From Pseudomonadota bacterium (lineage in GTDB: Bacteria > Chloroflexota > UBA6077 > JAJPGT01): DNA of 64,000 nt. The notes below the pieces were generated by a model. That model saw only the letters and a program-made list of their open reading frames with translations, was not told the DNA's origin and searched no databases. Positions 51,186 to 59,966 of this stretch are shown here, piece by piece (positions within the stretch are counted from its first letter, which is position 1; each line of letters starts with the position of its first letter). The DNA is taken from the NCBI GenBank assembly GCA_021325655.1, contig JAJPGT010000088.1, positions 1 through 64,000 of the forward strand, read 5' to 3'. Both the position numbers and the translations under genes were made by a program.

Positions 51186-52313
51186 ATGGACACGGCGCGG
51201 GCAGCGCCTGCCGAGCCACGTGGGCCAGCGCTGCGGCTACTCCTCGCCGGCGGAGGCTCCGGCGGCTCGGTGACACCCCTGCTCGCCGTCGCCGCGGAGC
51301 TCCGCGCAGCGGAGCCCGACGTTGAGCTGCTGTTCCTGGGGACGCGTGACGGGCCGGAGCGCGACCTGGCGCTCGCCGAGGGCATCCCCTACGTCGGGAT
51401 CCCGGCCGGTAAGCTGCGTCGCTACTGGGACATCCAGAACATCACCGACATCGGGCGGGTGCTGGCCGGGTACGCACAGTCGCTGGGGATCATCCGCCGC
51501 TTCGCACCTGCGGTGGCGCTGGGCGCGGGCGGATTCGCCAGCGTCCCGCCACTTGCCGCGGCCCGGACGCTGGGCGTGCCGATCCTGATTCACCAGCAGG
51601 ATGTAGAGCCCGGCCTGGCCAACCGCCTGCTCATCCCCTTCGCCACCCGGATCACTGTCAGTCTGCCGGCCTCGCTGCCCCACTTTCCCACCCGCCGGAC
51701 CATCGTCACCGGCAACCCGGTCCGGCCGGCGATCCTGGCCGGCCGGACCGAGGTCGCTCGCGAGCTGTTCGGACTCGAGCCCGGCGTTCCGATCGTCCTA
51801 GTGACGGGTGGGGGAACCGGGGCACTCGCCCTCAACGCGCTCGTCGCGGCCGCTGCCCCAGCACTTACCCCGTTCTGCCAGGTGCTGCACCTGACCGGGC
51901 GCGGCCGGGGGGTGCCACCCCCCGCGCCCGTGCCCCGCTACCACGCGCTCGAGTTCCTGACCGTCGAGATGCCACACGTCCTGGCTGCGGCCGACCTGGT
52001 GGTTGGCCGGGCCGGCATGGGGACCCTGACCGAGCTAGCGGCGCTGGCCAAGCCCGCGCTGATCATCCCGATGCCCCGCTCGCACCAGCTTGCCAACGCC
52101 GCCGCGTTCGAGCAGTTGGGCGCGGTGGAGGTGGTCCGGCAGGAGACGCTTACCCCCGCCGCGCTCGCCGCGCGGATCACGGCGCTGCTGGAGCAGCCCG
52201 ATCGCCGCGCCCAGCTCGCGGCGCGCCTCCATGCGAGCATGCCGCTAGACGCCGCGGCGCGGATCGCGGCGCTGGCGCGGCAGCTCGCCACGGCGCGGCG
52301 GCCCCGACGATAG
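51186..52313 (+). CDS. murG: MurG-type UDP-GlcNAc transferase, diverged
   Basis: A 375-residue GT-B enzyme related to MurG, which adds GlcNAc to lipid I to give lipid II at the inner face of the membrane. The first glycine-rich loop reads LLAGGGSGGSVTPLLA, where standard MurG has G-G-T-G-G-H; the His is Ser. Further blocks are ALGAGGFASVPP, HQQDVEPGLANRLL (usual HEQN), VTGGGTGALALNAL and VGRAGMGTLTELAAL. All other parts align with MurG, so either a diverged true MurG or a related transferase is possible. It is outside a dcw cluster. The start is the ATG at 51186 without a strong ribosome site, as expected for coupling to the gene before. Confidence 0.82.
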   Translation: MDTARAAPAEPRGPALRLLLAGGGSGGSVTPLLAVAAELRAAEPDVELLFLGTRDGPERDLALAEGIPYVGIPAGKLRRYWDIQNITDIGRVLAGYAQSLGIIRRFAPAVALGAGGFASVPPLAAARTLGVPILIHQQDVEPGLANRLLIPFATRITVSLPASLPHFPTRRTIVTGNPVRPAILAGRTEVARELFGLEPGVPIVLVTGGGTGALALNALVAAAAPALTPFCQVLHLTGRGRGVPPPAPVPRYHALEFLTVEMPHVLAAADLVVGRAGMGTLTELAALAKPALIIPMPRSHQLANAAAFEQLGAVEVVRQETLTPAALAARITALLEQPDRRAQLAARLHASMPLDAAARIAALARQLATARRPRR

Positions 52314-52342
52314 AGCGGGCCGCGGCCTGCCGCCGCCCCGCG

Positions 52343-54595
52343 TTAGCCCGCCGAGCCGGCTCCGGCGGACGCGAGGGCGCCCACTGTCTCCAGCTCGACG
52401 CGCAGCGCCCCATCACCACCAACCTCCAGGCGTGGCGGGCCATCGCTCTGGAACACGTCGAGGTCGAGCCGGTGCTCCCCCACCCGCAGGCCCCGCAGGC
52501 TCACTCGGCTGAGCCAGGGGGGCAGGAGCGGGCGGAGCACCACTGTTTTCGTCCAGGCATCTACCCGCAGTCCGAGGAACGTTTGCAGGAACAGGAAGAC
52601 GCTGCCGGCGGCCCAGGACTGCGGGCTGCACGAGACCGGGTACCGCGCCGGGAGCGAGTGATAGCGCCGGTCGCGGGCGAAGCCGCAGTACAGCTCCGGC
52701 AGGCGGAGTCCGGGCATGCGCATGCCGGCCTCGAGCACTTCAGTGCCGACGCGCGTCGCGTACTCGTCCAGGCCGGCCGCCTTCAGACCGGCGGCGACGA
52801 GCGAGTTGTCGTGCGGCCAGACCGAGCCGTTGTGGTAGCTCATCGGATTGAACGTCGGCTCCATCGCCGACAGGGTGCGCACACCCCAGCCGCAGAGCAT
52901 GTCGTCGGACATCAGCCGCCGCCCGACCATCTCGGCCCGGGCGCCGCGCACCAGCCCGCTCCACAGGCAGTGTCCTGGATTCGAGGTGATGCTGGGGACC
53001 GGCTGCTTCGCCGGGTCCAGCGCCAGCGCATAGAACTGCTCGTCCGAAAGCCAGAAGTCGCGCTCGAAGCGCTCCGCCAGCGCCTGCGCCTGGGCGTTCA
53101 GCTCGGCGGCGCGTTCCAGCATTCCCAGGCGGGCGAACAGCGCCGCCATACGCCGCTTCGCCGCGTAGACGTAGCCCTGCACCTCGACCAGCGCGATCGG
53201 CGGTTCGACCTCCCGCCCATCGCGGTAGCAGACGGAGTCGTGGGAGTCCTTCCAGCCCTGGTTCCTGATTCCGAGCCGGGAGCGGCTATGGTACTCGAGG
53301 TACCCGTCGCCATCCAGGTCGCCATAGCGGTCGATCCACTCCAGCGCCGCCTCGGCATGGGGGAGCATCTCCCGGGCGAACGCCTCGTCGGCCGTCCAGT
53401 CCAGGAGTTCGCCGAGCACCACCAGGAACAGCGGGGTGGAGTCCACGCTGCCGTAGTACGTCAGATGCGGAACCTCCTCCAGCGCGGCCATCTCGCCGGC
53501 GCGCACCTCGTGCAGAATCTTGCCCGGCTCCTCGTCGCGCCAGTGGTTGATGCGCGTGCCCTGGCGCGCCGCCAGGAAGCGCAACGTTCCGTACGCTAGC
53601 GACGGCTGCAGGCTCAGCGTCTGCACCGCGACGACTAGGCTATCGCGGCCGAACGGGACGGCGAACCAGGGAATGCCGGCCGAAGGGACCAGACCCTGAC
53701 CAGAATCGTCGGACAGGAGCCGCAGGTCGTGGCTCGCTTGCAGCAGCATCGCGTTGAAGATCTGATTGTCGGTGCTGATCCGAGTGCAGCTCGCATCCCA
53801 GGCCTGATACGTCTCCCGCACCGCCAGGAACGCGGCGTCGAGCGCAGGAGCGTCGTCCGATGGCGCTCGCGGCTCGGTGGCCAGGCGCGGCACCAGATGG
53901 ATCGTCAGGTTGCGGTAGCGCTTGGCCGGAATGTCGAGCGGGAACTGCAGCTCGGCCCGCGGGGTCGGAATGTAGGGCTCGACGCGGCTGTCGGGAAGCG
54001 CGGAGCGATCATCCGCGAAGAGCGATTCCCCAGGAACGGCGGGCTCTGCCTTGAGCAGCAAGACCTGTGAGGGGCCGGGATCGCAGGAGAGATCGGTCCA
54101 GCGTTCCAGCCCATCCAAGCCGGTGTAGGAGAGTCGCACCCCGTTCGGTAGCACCTGTGGCGCATGGATGGTGCCGCGTGCCGCGCGTGGGGCGTAGCCG
54201 CGCACGTCGAACATGTCGCGGAAGTCCGCCCCAACGATCAGCCGCAGGGTCAGGCGAATCGGGAAAGGGTTGTAGTTGAACAGACCGATCCGCTCGTGCA
54301 GCCCGTCACGCAGAAAGCGGTTGCGCCGGACGCTGACCGTGCGCGGCGCGAGCGGCTGGCCGAGGTCATCCAGCATCGCCGGATTGGCGAGCTGAAGGTT
54401 CGTCATGAAGTTCAGCTCGCCGGAGGACGACAGATGCTGCGGGCGAGCGCCCGAAAGGCAGAACTCGTAGACGGACAGGTGCCGGGTATCGCGGAAGTAC
54501 AGCCCCTGCCCGTCGGTCGCCTGGGCGAGCACGTCCCCGCTCAGGTCGCTCACCAGGAACATCTGATTCTCTTTGAGCACGGCGCGTTCGAGCAT
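52343..54595 (-). CDS. Glycogen debranching-type amylo-alpha-1,6-glucosidase
   Basis: A 750-residue protein. The N-terminal ~210 residues form the GDE_N-type beta domain (FLVSDLSGDVLAQ, GLYFRDTRHLSVYEF). The C-terminal part is an (alpha/alpha)6 barrel with AGIPWFAVPFGRDSLV, DLDGDGYLEYHSRSRLG, NQGWKDSHDS and WGVRTLSAMEPTFNP, typical of GH-type amylo-1,6-glucosidases. It should cleave alpha-1,6 branch points of glycogen-like polymers, or related compatible-solute glycosides. It converges on murG with only 29 bases between. No glgABC genes are near. Confidence 0.88.
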   Translation of the reverse strand: MLERAVLKENQMFLVSDLSGDVLAQATDGQGLYFRDTRHLSVYEFCLSGARPQHLSSSGELNFMTNLQLANPAMLDDLGQPLAPRTVSVRRNRFLRDGLHERIGLFNYNPFPIRLTLRLIVGADFRDMFDVRGYAPRAARGTIHAPQVLPNGVRLSYTGLDGLERWTDLSCDPGPSQVLLLKAEPAVPGESLFADDRSALPDSRVEPYIPTPRAELQFPLDIPAKRYRNLTIHLVPRLATEPRAPSDDAPALDAAFLAVRETYQAWDASCTRISTDNQIFNAMLLQASHDLRLLSDDSGQGLVPSAGIPWFAVPFGRDSLVVAVQTLSLQPSLAYGTLRFLAARQGTRINHWRDEEPGKILHEVRAGEMAALEEVPHLTYYGSVDSTPLFLVVLGELLDWTADEAFAREMLPHAEAALEWIDRYGDLDGDGYLEYHSRSRLGIRNQGWKDSHDSVCYRDGREVEPPIALVEVQGYVYAAKRRMAALFARLGMLERAAELNAQAQALAERFERDFWLSDEQFYALALDPAKQPVPSITSNPGHCLWSGLVRGARAEMVGRRLMSDDMLCGWGVRTLSAMEPTFNPMSYHNGSVWPHDNSLVAAGLKAAGLDEYATRVGTEVLEAGMRMPGLRLPELYCGFARDRRYHSLPARYPVSCSPQSWAAGSVFLFLQTFLGLRVDAWTKTVVLRPLLPPWLSRVSLRGLRVGEHRLDLDVFQSDGPPRLEVGGDGALRVELETVGALASAGAGSAG

Positions 54596-54648
54596 CGATG
54601 GATCTCTCGGGAAGGACTCAGACGTAGCGCTGGGTGTCCGGGAAGACT

Positions 54649-55935
54649 TTACAGCAGATCACGCACCATAATGGTTTCTTCGCGCTCCTGGCCGACGCCA
54701 ACCAGCGCAATCGGCACCTCGAGGAGCTGCTCGAGCCGCTCGAGGTACCGCCGCGCCGCGGCGGGTAGCTCGGCGAGCGTGCGGGCCTGGCCGATCGGCG
54801 CCTGCCAGCCCTCCAGGTCCTCGTAGATCGGCCGGCACTCCGCCAACACCTCGGCCCGCGCGGGGAACTGGTCCAGGCGCTGGCCGCGCCACTCGTACCC
54901 CACGCAGATCCGCACCGGATCGAACGTATCCAGGATATCCAGCCGAGTGATGGCGAGGGCGTCGAACCCATTGACCAGCACCGAGTAGCGCGCCGCGACC
55001 GCGTCGAACCAGCCGCAACGGCGGGGCCGGCCGGTGCGCGCGCCGTACTCGTGGCCGATCGCCCGTAGCCGCCCGCCCAGCTCGTCGTCGAGCTCGGTCG
55101 GCATCGGTCCGCTCCCGACGCGGGTGGTGTACGCCTTGAACACTCCCAGGCCGCAGGTAAGGAAGCGCGGGCCGATCCCGGCGCCCTGCAGAAGCCCGGC
55201 CACCGTGGGCGAGGAAGTGGTGACGTAGGGGTAGGTGCCGTGGTCCAGATCGAGCAGCGTCGCCTGGGCGCCTTCCAGCAGAATCGTCTCGTTCTGGCGC
55301 AATGCCGCGGCCAGGGCGCCGCTCGCGTCGCGGATATACGGCCGGAGCCGCTCGGCTGCCAGGGAGTAGGCCTCGACCACGCGCTCGGGGTCCAGCCCAG
55401 GAGCCTGGTAGAGCACCTGGAAGAGCTGGTTCTTGGCGGCCACCGCCTCCCGGATGCGCGCGGGCAGTGTCTGGGGATCGCACAAATCACCGGCGCGCAG
55501 GCCGGTGCGGCTCACCTTGTCCACGTAGGCCGGGCCGATCCCACGGCCGGTGGTGCCGATGGCGCCGCCGCCGCGACGCGCCTCCTGCAAGCGGTCCAGC
55601 TCGATGTGATAGGGCATCACCAGGTGAGCCCGTTCGCTGATCAGCAAATTGTCGGTGCTCACCCGCAGCCCGTGCAGAGCATCCAGCTCTTCCAGCAGGA
55701 AGACTGGGTTGAGGGCAACGCCGGCGCCAATGATGCAGGTGGTCCTCGGGTTGAAGATCCCGGCCGGCACCAGGTGCAGCGCGAAGCGGCCGACCTGCTC
55801 GTTGACAATGGTGTGGCCGGCGTTGTCGCCCCCCTGGGCGCGCACCACCACCTGGGCGCGCTTGGCCAGCAGGTCGATGATCTTCCCCTTGCCTTCGTCG
55901 CCCCACTGTCCGCCGACAACCGCGATGACCGGCAT
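54649..55935 (-). CDS. purA: Adenylosuccinate synthetase
   Basis: A 428-residue enzyme joining IMP and aspartate with GTP, the first step to AMP. Signatures: VVGGQWGDEGKGK at the N-terminus with catalytic Asp, NAGHTI with catalytic His, GTTGRGIGPAYVDK and ATLLDLDHGTYPYVTTSSPT, and PTELDDELG near the GTP loop. Length is standard. The ATG at 55935 follows the family; the open frame before it is not conserved. It stands alone between the sugar genes and the debranching enzyme on the same strand. Confidence 0.96.
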   Translation of the reverse strand: MPVIAVVGGQWGDEGKGKIIDLLAKRAQVVVRAQGGDNAGHTIVNEQVGRFALHLVPAGIFNPRTTCIIGAGVALNPVFLLEELDALHGLRVSTDNLLISERAHLVMPYHIELDRLQEARRGGGAIGTTGRGIGPAYVDKVSRTGLRAGDLCDPQTLPARIREAVAAKNQLFQVLYQAPGLDPERVVEAYSLAAERLRPYIRDASGALAAALRQNETILLEGAQATLLDLDHGTYPYVTTSSPTVAGLLQGAGIGPRFLTCGLGVFKAYTTRVGSGPMPTELDDELGGRLRAIGHEYGARTGRPRRCGWFDAVAARYSVLVNGFDALAITRLDILDTFDPVRICVGYEWRGQRLDQFPARAEVLAECRPIYEDLEGWQAPIGQARTLAELPAAARRYLERLEQLLEVPIALVGVGQEREETIMVRDLL

Positions 55936-56020
55936 GTTCGCTCCCGGGACATGATAAACCGCGGACCAGGATCGTTCCGCCGCAACTGCCGCCGAGGGCT
56001 GGCGCGGCGCAGCCCCCGTC

Positions 56021-57052
56021 CTACGCCCGCCGCGGCTGGGGCGCAAGCAGCCGCTCGCGATCCTGGTAGTTGCGTAGGTAGTACGCGCGATACTCGCCCG
56101 ATTTGATCGGCCGCCACCAGTGCTCGTTGGCGACGTACCACTCCACCGTACGTGCCAGCGCCGTCTCGAAGTCGTACCGTGGCCGCCAGCCCAGCGCCCG
56201 GATCTTGCTTGTGTCCAGGCTGTAGCGGCGGTCGTGGCCGGGCCGATCGGGCACGTGCTGGATGAGCGACTCCGGCTTGCCGAGCAGCCGCAGGATGTCG
56301 CGCGCTACCGCCAGGTTCTCCCGCTCGTTGCCCGCGCCGACGTTGTAGGCCTCGCCTGGTGTGCCGCGCTCCAGCACCAGCCGGATCGCTTCGCAGTGGT
56401 CCTCGACGTACAGCCAATCGCGCACCTGCCGGCCATCGCCGTAGATGGGCAGCGGCTGATCGTCGATGGCATTGGTGATGAACAGGGGAACCGCCTTTTC
56501 CGGGTACTGGTTCGGCCCGAGTGTGTTAGAGCCCCGCGTCGCCAGCGTGGCCAGACCATACGTCACGTGATACGCCTGCAGGAACAGCTCAGCACTCGCT
56601 TTGCTGGCAGCGTAGGGGCTGCGGGGCCGCAGCGGGGCCTCTTCCTGCGATGAGCCGACCGCGACATCTCCATACACTTCGTCGGTCGAGACCTGGAGGA
56701 AACGCCGCACCCCCTGGCGCCGCGCCGCTTCCAGCAGGACGTGAATGCCGACTACGTCGGTGCGGATGAACGCCTCTGGATCAAGGATCGAGCGGTCGAC
56801 ATGGGTCTCCGCGGCAAAGTTGACGATGGCGTCGCAGCCCGCGACGACGGCATCCACCGCCGCGGCATCGCAGATATCGCCGAGCACGAAGCGGTAGCGG
56901 GGGTCCCGCGCCACGTCCGCGAGATTGGCCGGATTGCCGGCGTAGGTGAGCTTGTCCAGCACCACGACCCGCGTCTCTGGCTCGTGCGCGAGCATCCAGC
57001 GGACGAAGTGCGAGCCGATGAACCCGGCCCCGCCGGTGACCAGCAGGCGCAT
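56021..57052 (-). CDS. rfbB: dTDP-glucose 4,6-dehydratase
   Basis: A 343-residue NAD-dependent short-chain dehydrogenase. The Rossmann loop is TGGAGFIGSHF, the catalytic T-D-E is in STDEVYGD and Y-x-x-x-K in SPYAASKASAE. It turns dTDP-glucose to dTDP-4-keto-6-deoxyglucose, the second step of deoxysugar synthesis. It follows rfbA after three bases. rfbC and rfbD (epimerase, reductase) are not in the window, so the final sugar (rhamnose or another) is unknown. Confidence 0.95.
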   Translation of the reverse strand: MRLLVTGGAGFIGSHFVRWMLAHEPETRVVVLDKLTYAGNPANLADVARDPRYRFVLGDICDAAAVDAVVAGCDAIVNFAAETHVDRSILDPEAFIRTDVVGIHVLLEAARRQGVRRFLQVSTDEVYGDVAVGSSQEEAPLRPRSPYAASKASAELFLQAYHVTYGLATLATRGSNTLGPNQYPEKAVPLFITNAIDDQPLPIYGDGRQVRDWLYVEDHCEAIRLVLERGTPGEAYNVGAGNERENLAVARDILRLLGKPESLIQHVPDRPGHDRRYSLDTSKIRALGWRPRYDFETALARTVEWYVANEHWWRPIKSGEYRAYYLRNYQDRERLLAPQPRRA

Positions 57053-57055
57053 CGG

Positions 57056-57808
57056 CTATGCCCTTGCCGGCGCACGCAGCACACCATGCTGCGCGACGAA
57101 GTTGATCGCTTCGAGGTAGGCGCTGATCGACTCGCCGGCGTCGCCCCACCAGCCGGTGATGACGTCGTACTCCATCTCCCCTCGATCGATGTAGGCGTTG
57201 TTGACGTCGGTGATCTCGAGCTCGCCGCGCCCAGAGGGCTTGAGCGTGCGGATGATGTCGAACACGGTGGAGTCGTACATGTAGACGCCGATCACTGCGT
57301 ATGGAGAGGGCGGAGTGGCCGGTTTCTCTCGGATGTAGCGCACCCGCCCGCCGTCCATGATCGGTACGCCCAGGTGCGACAGGTGCTCCGGGTTCTCCAT
57401 CTCTTTGAGCAGGATGCGCGCCCCACGCGGCTGGTGGCGGAAGTGCTCTACCCAGGGAGCGATGCTGTCCTGGAGGATGTTGTCGCCCAGCATCACCACG
57501 CACTTGTCGCCGTCGACGAAGTCCTCCACCAGACCCAGCGCCTCAGCGATTCCGCCCGCCCGCTCCTGGTAGGTGTAGTTCAGATGCTTCAGCCCGAACT
57601 CGCGGCCGTTGCCCAGCAGGCGCAGGAAGTCGCCGGCATTGTTGCCGCCGGTGACGATGATGATGTCACGGATGCCGGCGTCGACCAGAGTCTGGAGCGG
57701 ATAGTAGATCATCGGCCGATCGTAGACGGGGAGCAGGTGCTTGTTGGTGATCCGAGTCAGCGGGTGCAGCCGCGTTCCAGTGCCGCCGGCCAGCAGCACG
57801 CCTTTCAT
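57056..57808 (-). CDS. rfbA: Glucose-1-phosphate thymidylyltransferase
   Basis: A 250-residue nucleotidyltransferase with the nucleotide-binding LAGGTGTRLHPLTRITNKHLLP and metal-binding VVMLGDNILQD. It makes dTDP-glucose from glucose-1-phosphate and dTTP. It is shorter than the usual ~290 residues of RmlA, ending after WWGDAGESISAYLEAI. Shorter forms are known in Gram-positive and archaeal relatives. The gene starts 22 bases after cpsD and feeds rfbB. Confidence 0.93.
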   Translation of the reverse strand: MKGVLLAGGTGTRLHPLTRITNKHLLPVYDRPMIYYPLQTLVDAGIRDIIIVTGGNNAGDFLRLLGNGREFGLKHLNYTYQERAGGIAEALGLVEDFVDGDKCVVMLGDNILQDSIAPWVEHFRHQPRGARILLKEMENPEHLSHLGVPIMDGGRVRYIREKPATPPSPYAVIGVYMYDSTVFDIIRTLKPSGRGELEITDVNNAYIDRGEMEYDVITGWWGDAGESISAYLEAINFVAQHGVLRAPARA

Positions 57809-57830
57809 TCCACATTCCCTCCGCGGATCG

Positions 57831-58535
57831 TCAGCGGGTTCCGTAATAGCGGGCCAGCGAGGGGTCCAGCCGAACGTTGTTCAGAACGACGCCGAGGATG
57901 CGCGCCCCCACCCGGTCGAGCTGCGCCCGGGCGCGCTTCGCCGCGTCGCGGGAGGTCTTGCCCGCGCTGAGCACCAGAAGCACACCGTCACAGCGGGTGG
58001 CCAGGACTGCCGCGTCGGCGACCGGGCCGACCGGCGGCGAGTCGAGCAGCACCAGGTCGGCCTGCTCCGCGAGCGCGGCGATGACGCGCGCGCCGCGCTG
58101 GGAGGACAGGAGCTCGGAGGGATTGGGTGGCAGCGACCCGCTCGTCAGCACCCTCAGCCCGGGGACCACACTGTCCTGCAACGGCAGCGGCGCCGCCGGG
58201 TCTTGCAGCACGGTGTTGCTGAACCCGGGCGCCTGGGGCAGACCAAACAGCTCGTGCAAGCGCGGCCGGCGCAGGTCAGTGTCCGCCGCGATCACTCGCA
58301 GGCCGGCTTCCGCGCTCGCCACCGCCAGGTTGGCCAGCGTAGTGGACTTCCCCTCGCCCGGCCCGGCGCTGGTGACCAGGACGAGACGAACAGAGCGATC
58401 CAGACTGGAGAACTGCAGGTTGGTCCGCAGGGTTCGGTAGGCCTCGGCGGCGGGCGACCGCGGACTAGTAAGCGTTACCAAGAGATTGGACGGCGCACCG
58501 GACGACGCGGCCACAGCCGCTCCTCGCGCGCTCAT
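57831..58535 (-). CDS. CpsD/CapB-type tyrosine kinase (BY-kinase) of polysaccharide export
   Basis: A 234-residue P-loop kinase. Walker A is SAGPGEGKST, Walker A' VIAADTDLRRP and Walker B LVLLDSPPVG, with EAYRTLRTNLQFS before the P-loop, all typical of bacterial tyrosine kinases controlling chain length. The tyrosine cluster normally at the C-terminus is reduced to two Tyr (YYGTR end), so autophosphorylation may be limited. The start overlaps the wzz stop by 4 bases, as expected for a split kinase with its membrane activator. Confidence 0.88.
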   Translation of the reverse strand: MSARGAAVAASSGAPSNLLVTLTSPRSPAAEAYRTLRTNLQFSSLDRSVRLVLVTSAGPGEGKSTTLANLAVASAEAGLRVIAADTDLRRPRLHELFGLPQAPGFSNTVLQDPAAPLPLQDSVVPGLRVLTSGSLPPNPSELLSSQRGARVIAALAEQADLVLLDSPPVGPVADAAVLATRCDGVLLVLSAGKTSRDAAKRARAQLDRVGARILGVVLNNVRLDPSLARYYGTR

Positions 58536-59248
58536 CGCGGCCGTCTCGCCGCCAGCAGCGCCATAGCGCCAGCGCGGCCGGCCGGCCGCGCCCCGGCCAG
58601 CGGAACGGCCGGCACCAGGCCGAGCGTCGTCAGCCCGAGGTACCGCTCCACATCCGCGGGGGTCTTGAGGGTATCGTCCAGGAAATCGAGCGCAAAGGCG
58701 AGCACAGTGCCTCCTAGCAGGCCGAGCAGCGCTCCAGCCAACGCCAGCGTCTTTGTCTGCGGCCAGATCAGCGCCGCGGCGGTGGGGCGGTCGAGCATCG
58801 TGACCACGGTCCGCTCCGAGACCGGCTTGCCCTGCTCCCGCGCCGCGTGCTGCTCCTCGTAGACCCGGGCGAACTCGCGCACGATCGCCTCCGCCCGCTG
58901 CGGGTCAGTGTCGTCTGCGTCGACCTGGATCTGGACGTTCTCGGCAATGGGCGCGGCGTGGACCCGCGCCAGCAGCGCCTCCGGCCCCAGGTCCAGCCGC
59001 AGCCGGCGGTCCACCTCGGCGGCCACCTCGGTCGTCATCAGGCGCTGCGCCAGCGGGCTCAACTGCCGCTCGACGGTGAGCTGCGCGCCGTAGTCGAAGC
59101 GCCCGGACACTTCGAGCCGTACGGACGATCGATACAGCGGCGCCTGCAGCCGAGCGAAGCCGTAGGTGGACAGGGCCGCGACCAGGGCGACGACCGGGAT
59201 GATCCAGCCGCGCCGCCGCAGCACAGCCAGGTAGTCGCTCAGCGGCAT
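58532..59248 (-). CDS. Wzz/CapA-type chain-length determinant, kinase activator
   Basis: A 238-residue inner-membrane protein with two transmembrane segments: one near the N-terminus (WIIPVVALVAALSTYGF) and one near the C-terminus (LALAGALLGLLGGTVLAFAL), with a periplasmic Wzz domain between. The C-terminal tail (DDTLKTPADVERYLGL) is the part that contacts the tyrosine kinase. It is the first gene of an operon wzz-cpsD-rfbA-rfbB with a strong promoter upstream. It sets polymer length together with the kinase. Confidence 0.88.
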   Translation of the reverse strand: MPLSDYLAVLRRRGWIIPVVALVAALSTYGFARLQAPLYRSSVRLEVSGRFDYGAQLTVERQLSPLAQRLMTTEVAAEVDRRLRLDLGPEALLARVHAAPIAENVQIQVDADDTDPQRAEAIVREFARVYEEQHAAREQGKPVSERTVVTMLDRPTAAALIWPQTKTLALAGALLGLLGGTVLAFALDFLDDTLKTPADVERYLGLTTLGLVPAVPLAGARPAGRAGAMALLAARRPR

Positions 59249-59280
59249 GCAGCATCCTCACACAGGGGCGGGCCCGGCGG

Positions 59281-59310
59281 AGTGTACGGGCCGTGCGAAA
59301 GGGGTGTCAA
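59281..59310 (-). promoter_or_regulatory. Strong promoter of the wzz-cpsD-rfbA-rfbB operon
   Basis: On the minus strand TTGACA (59310-59305), 18 bases, TACACT (59286-59281). Transcription would start near 59274, 26 bases before wzz, with a GAGGA ribosome site in between. It is the closest match to the consensus in the window. Confidence 0.75.
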
Positions 59311-59375
59311 GTGATGGACCCGCCTTACCCGAGCCGACCGAGCACCTGGCAGCTCCGCCGGACCCAGCAAACGCT

Positions 59376-59404
59376 TTGCGTTATGTTGAGTGCCGGCATA
59401 GCCT
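59376..59404 (+). promoter_or_regulatory. Promoter of the L,D-transpeptidase gene
   Basis: TTGCGT (59376-59381), 17 bases, TAGCCT (59399-59404), 60 bases before the start. It is divergent from the wzz promoter. Confidence 0.4.
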
Positions 59405-59463
59405 CTGCGGTCTCAGAGCAGCGGCCGCGTTTGACGGGCACGCGGCGAGGAGGGAGCGCAACG

Positions 59464-59955
59464 ATGGGTCGATGCCTGCTCTTGCTCGGCATTCTCTTCC
59501 TATGCAGGGGCTTGCTGCTCGGGCCGGTGGCCATCGCCGCGGCCGCCCCGGCCCCGGCGGGCAGCCGCTGGATTCGGATCGATCTGCCCCACCTGGTGGC
59601 TCAGGCGATGGTGGGCGATCAGGCTATCTACACCGCCCCGGTCACGGCCGGCACCGCGCGCTACCCCACCCCGGTCGGGACGTTCCGGATCCTGCGCCGG
59701 ATCTACAACGAAACGATGGATTCGGCCACGGTCGGCATCCCGCGCTGGGCCCCGGGCGGGTACTACCTGCGCGGCGTGCTGTACACCCAGTACTTCACCA
59801 ACTACGGGCACGCGCTCCATTACCACTACTGGTCGCCACCGTGGGCCTTCGGCCACACCGCCGGGAGCCACGGCTGCGTCGGGCTCCGCCTCCAGGATGC
59901 CGCCTTCTTCTGGACCTTCGCCACTGTCGGCACCCCGGTGGTGATTCGCTACTAG
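59464..59955 (+). CDS. L,D-transpeptidase (YkuD domain), exported
   Basis: A 163-residue exported enzyme. The signal peptide (LLLLGILFLCRGLLLGPVAIAAAAPA) is followed directly by a single YkuD domain: AMVGDQAIYTAPVTAGTARYPTPVGTFRI and the active site HTAGSHGCVGLRL with catalytic Cys. The usual Arg after the Cys (S-H-G-C-x-R) is Gly, with an Arg two residues later. It should form 3-3 cross-links in peptidoglycan or anchor proteins to it. The ATG at 59464 has GAGGAGGG upstream. It sits between two exopolysaccharide blocks on the other strand. Confidence 0.88.
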   Translation: MGRCLLLLGILFLCRGLLLGPVAIAAAAPAPAGSRWIRIDLPHLVAQAMVGDQAIYTAPVTAGTARYPTPVGTFRILRRIYNETMDSATVGIPRWAPGGYYLRGVLYTQYFTNYGHALHYHYWSPPWAFGHTAGSHGCVGLRLQDAAFFWTFATVGTPVVIRY

Positions 59956-59966
59956 GCGGCCGTGCC

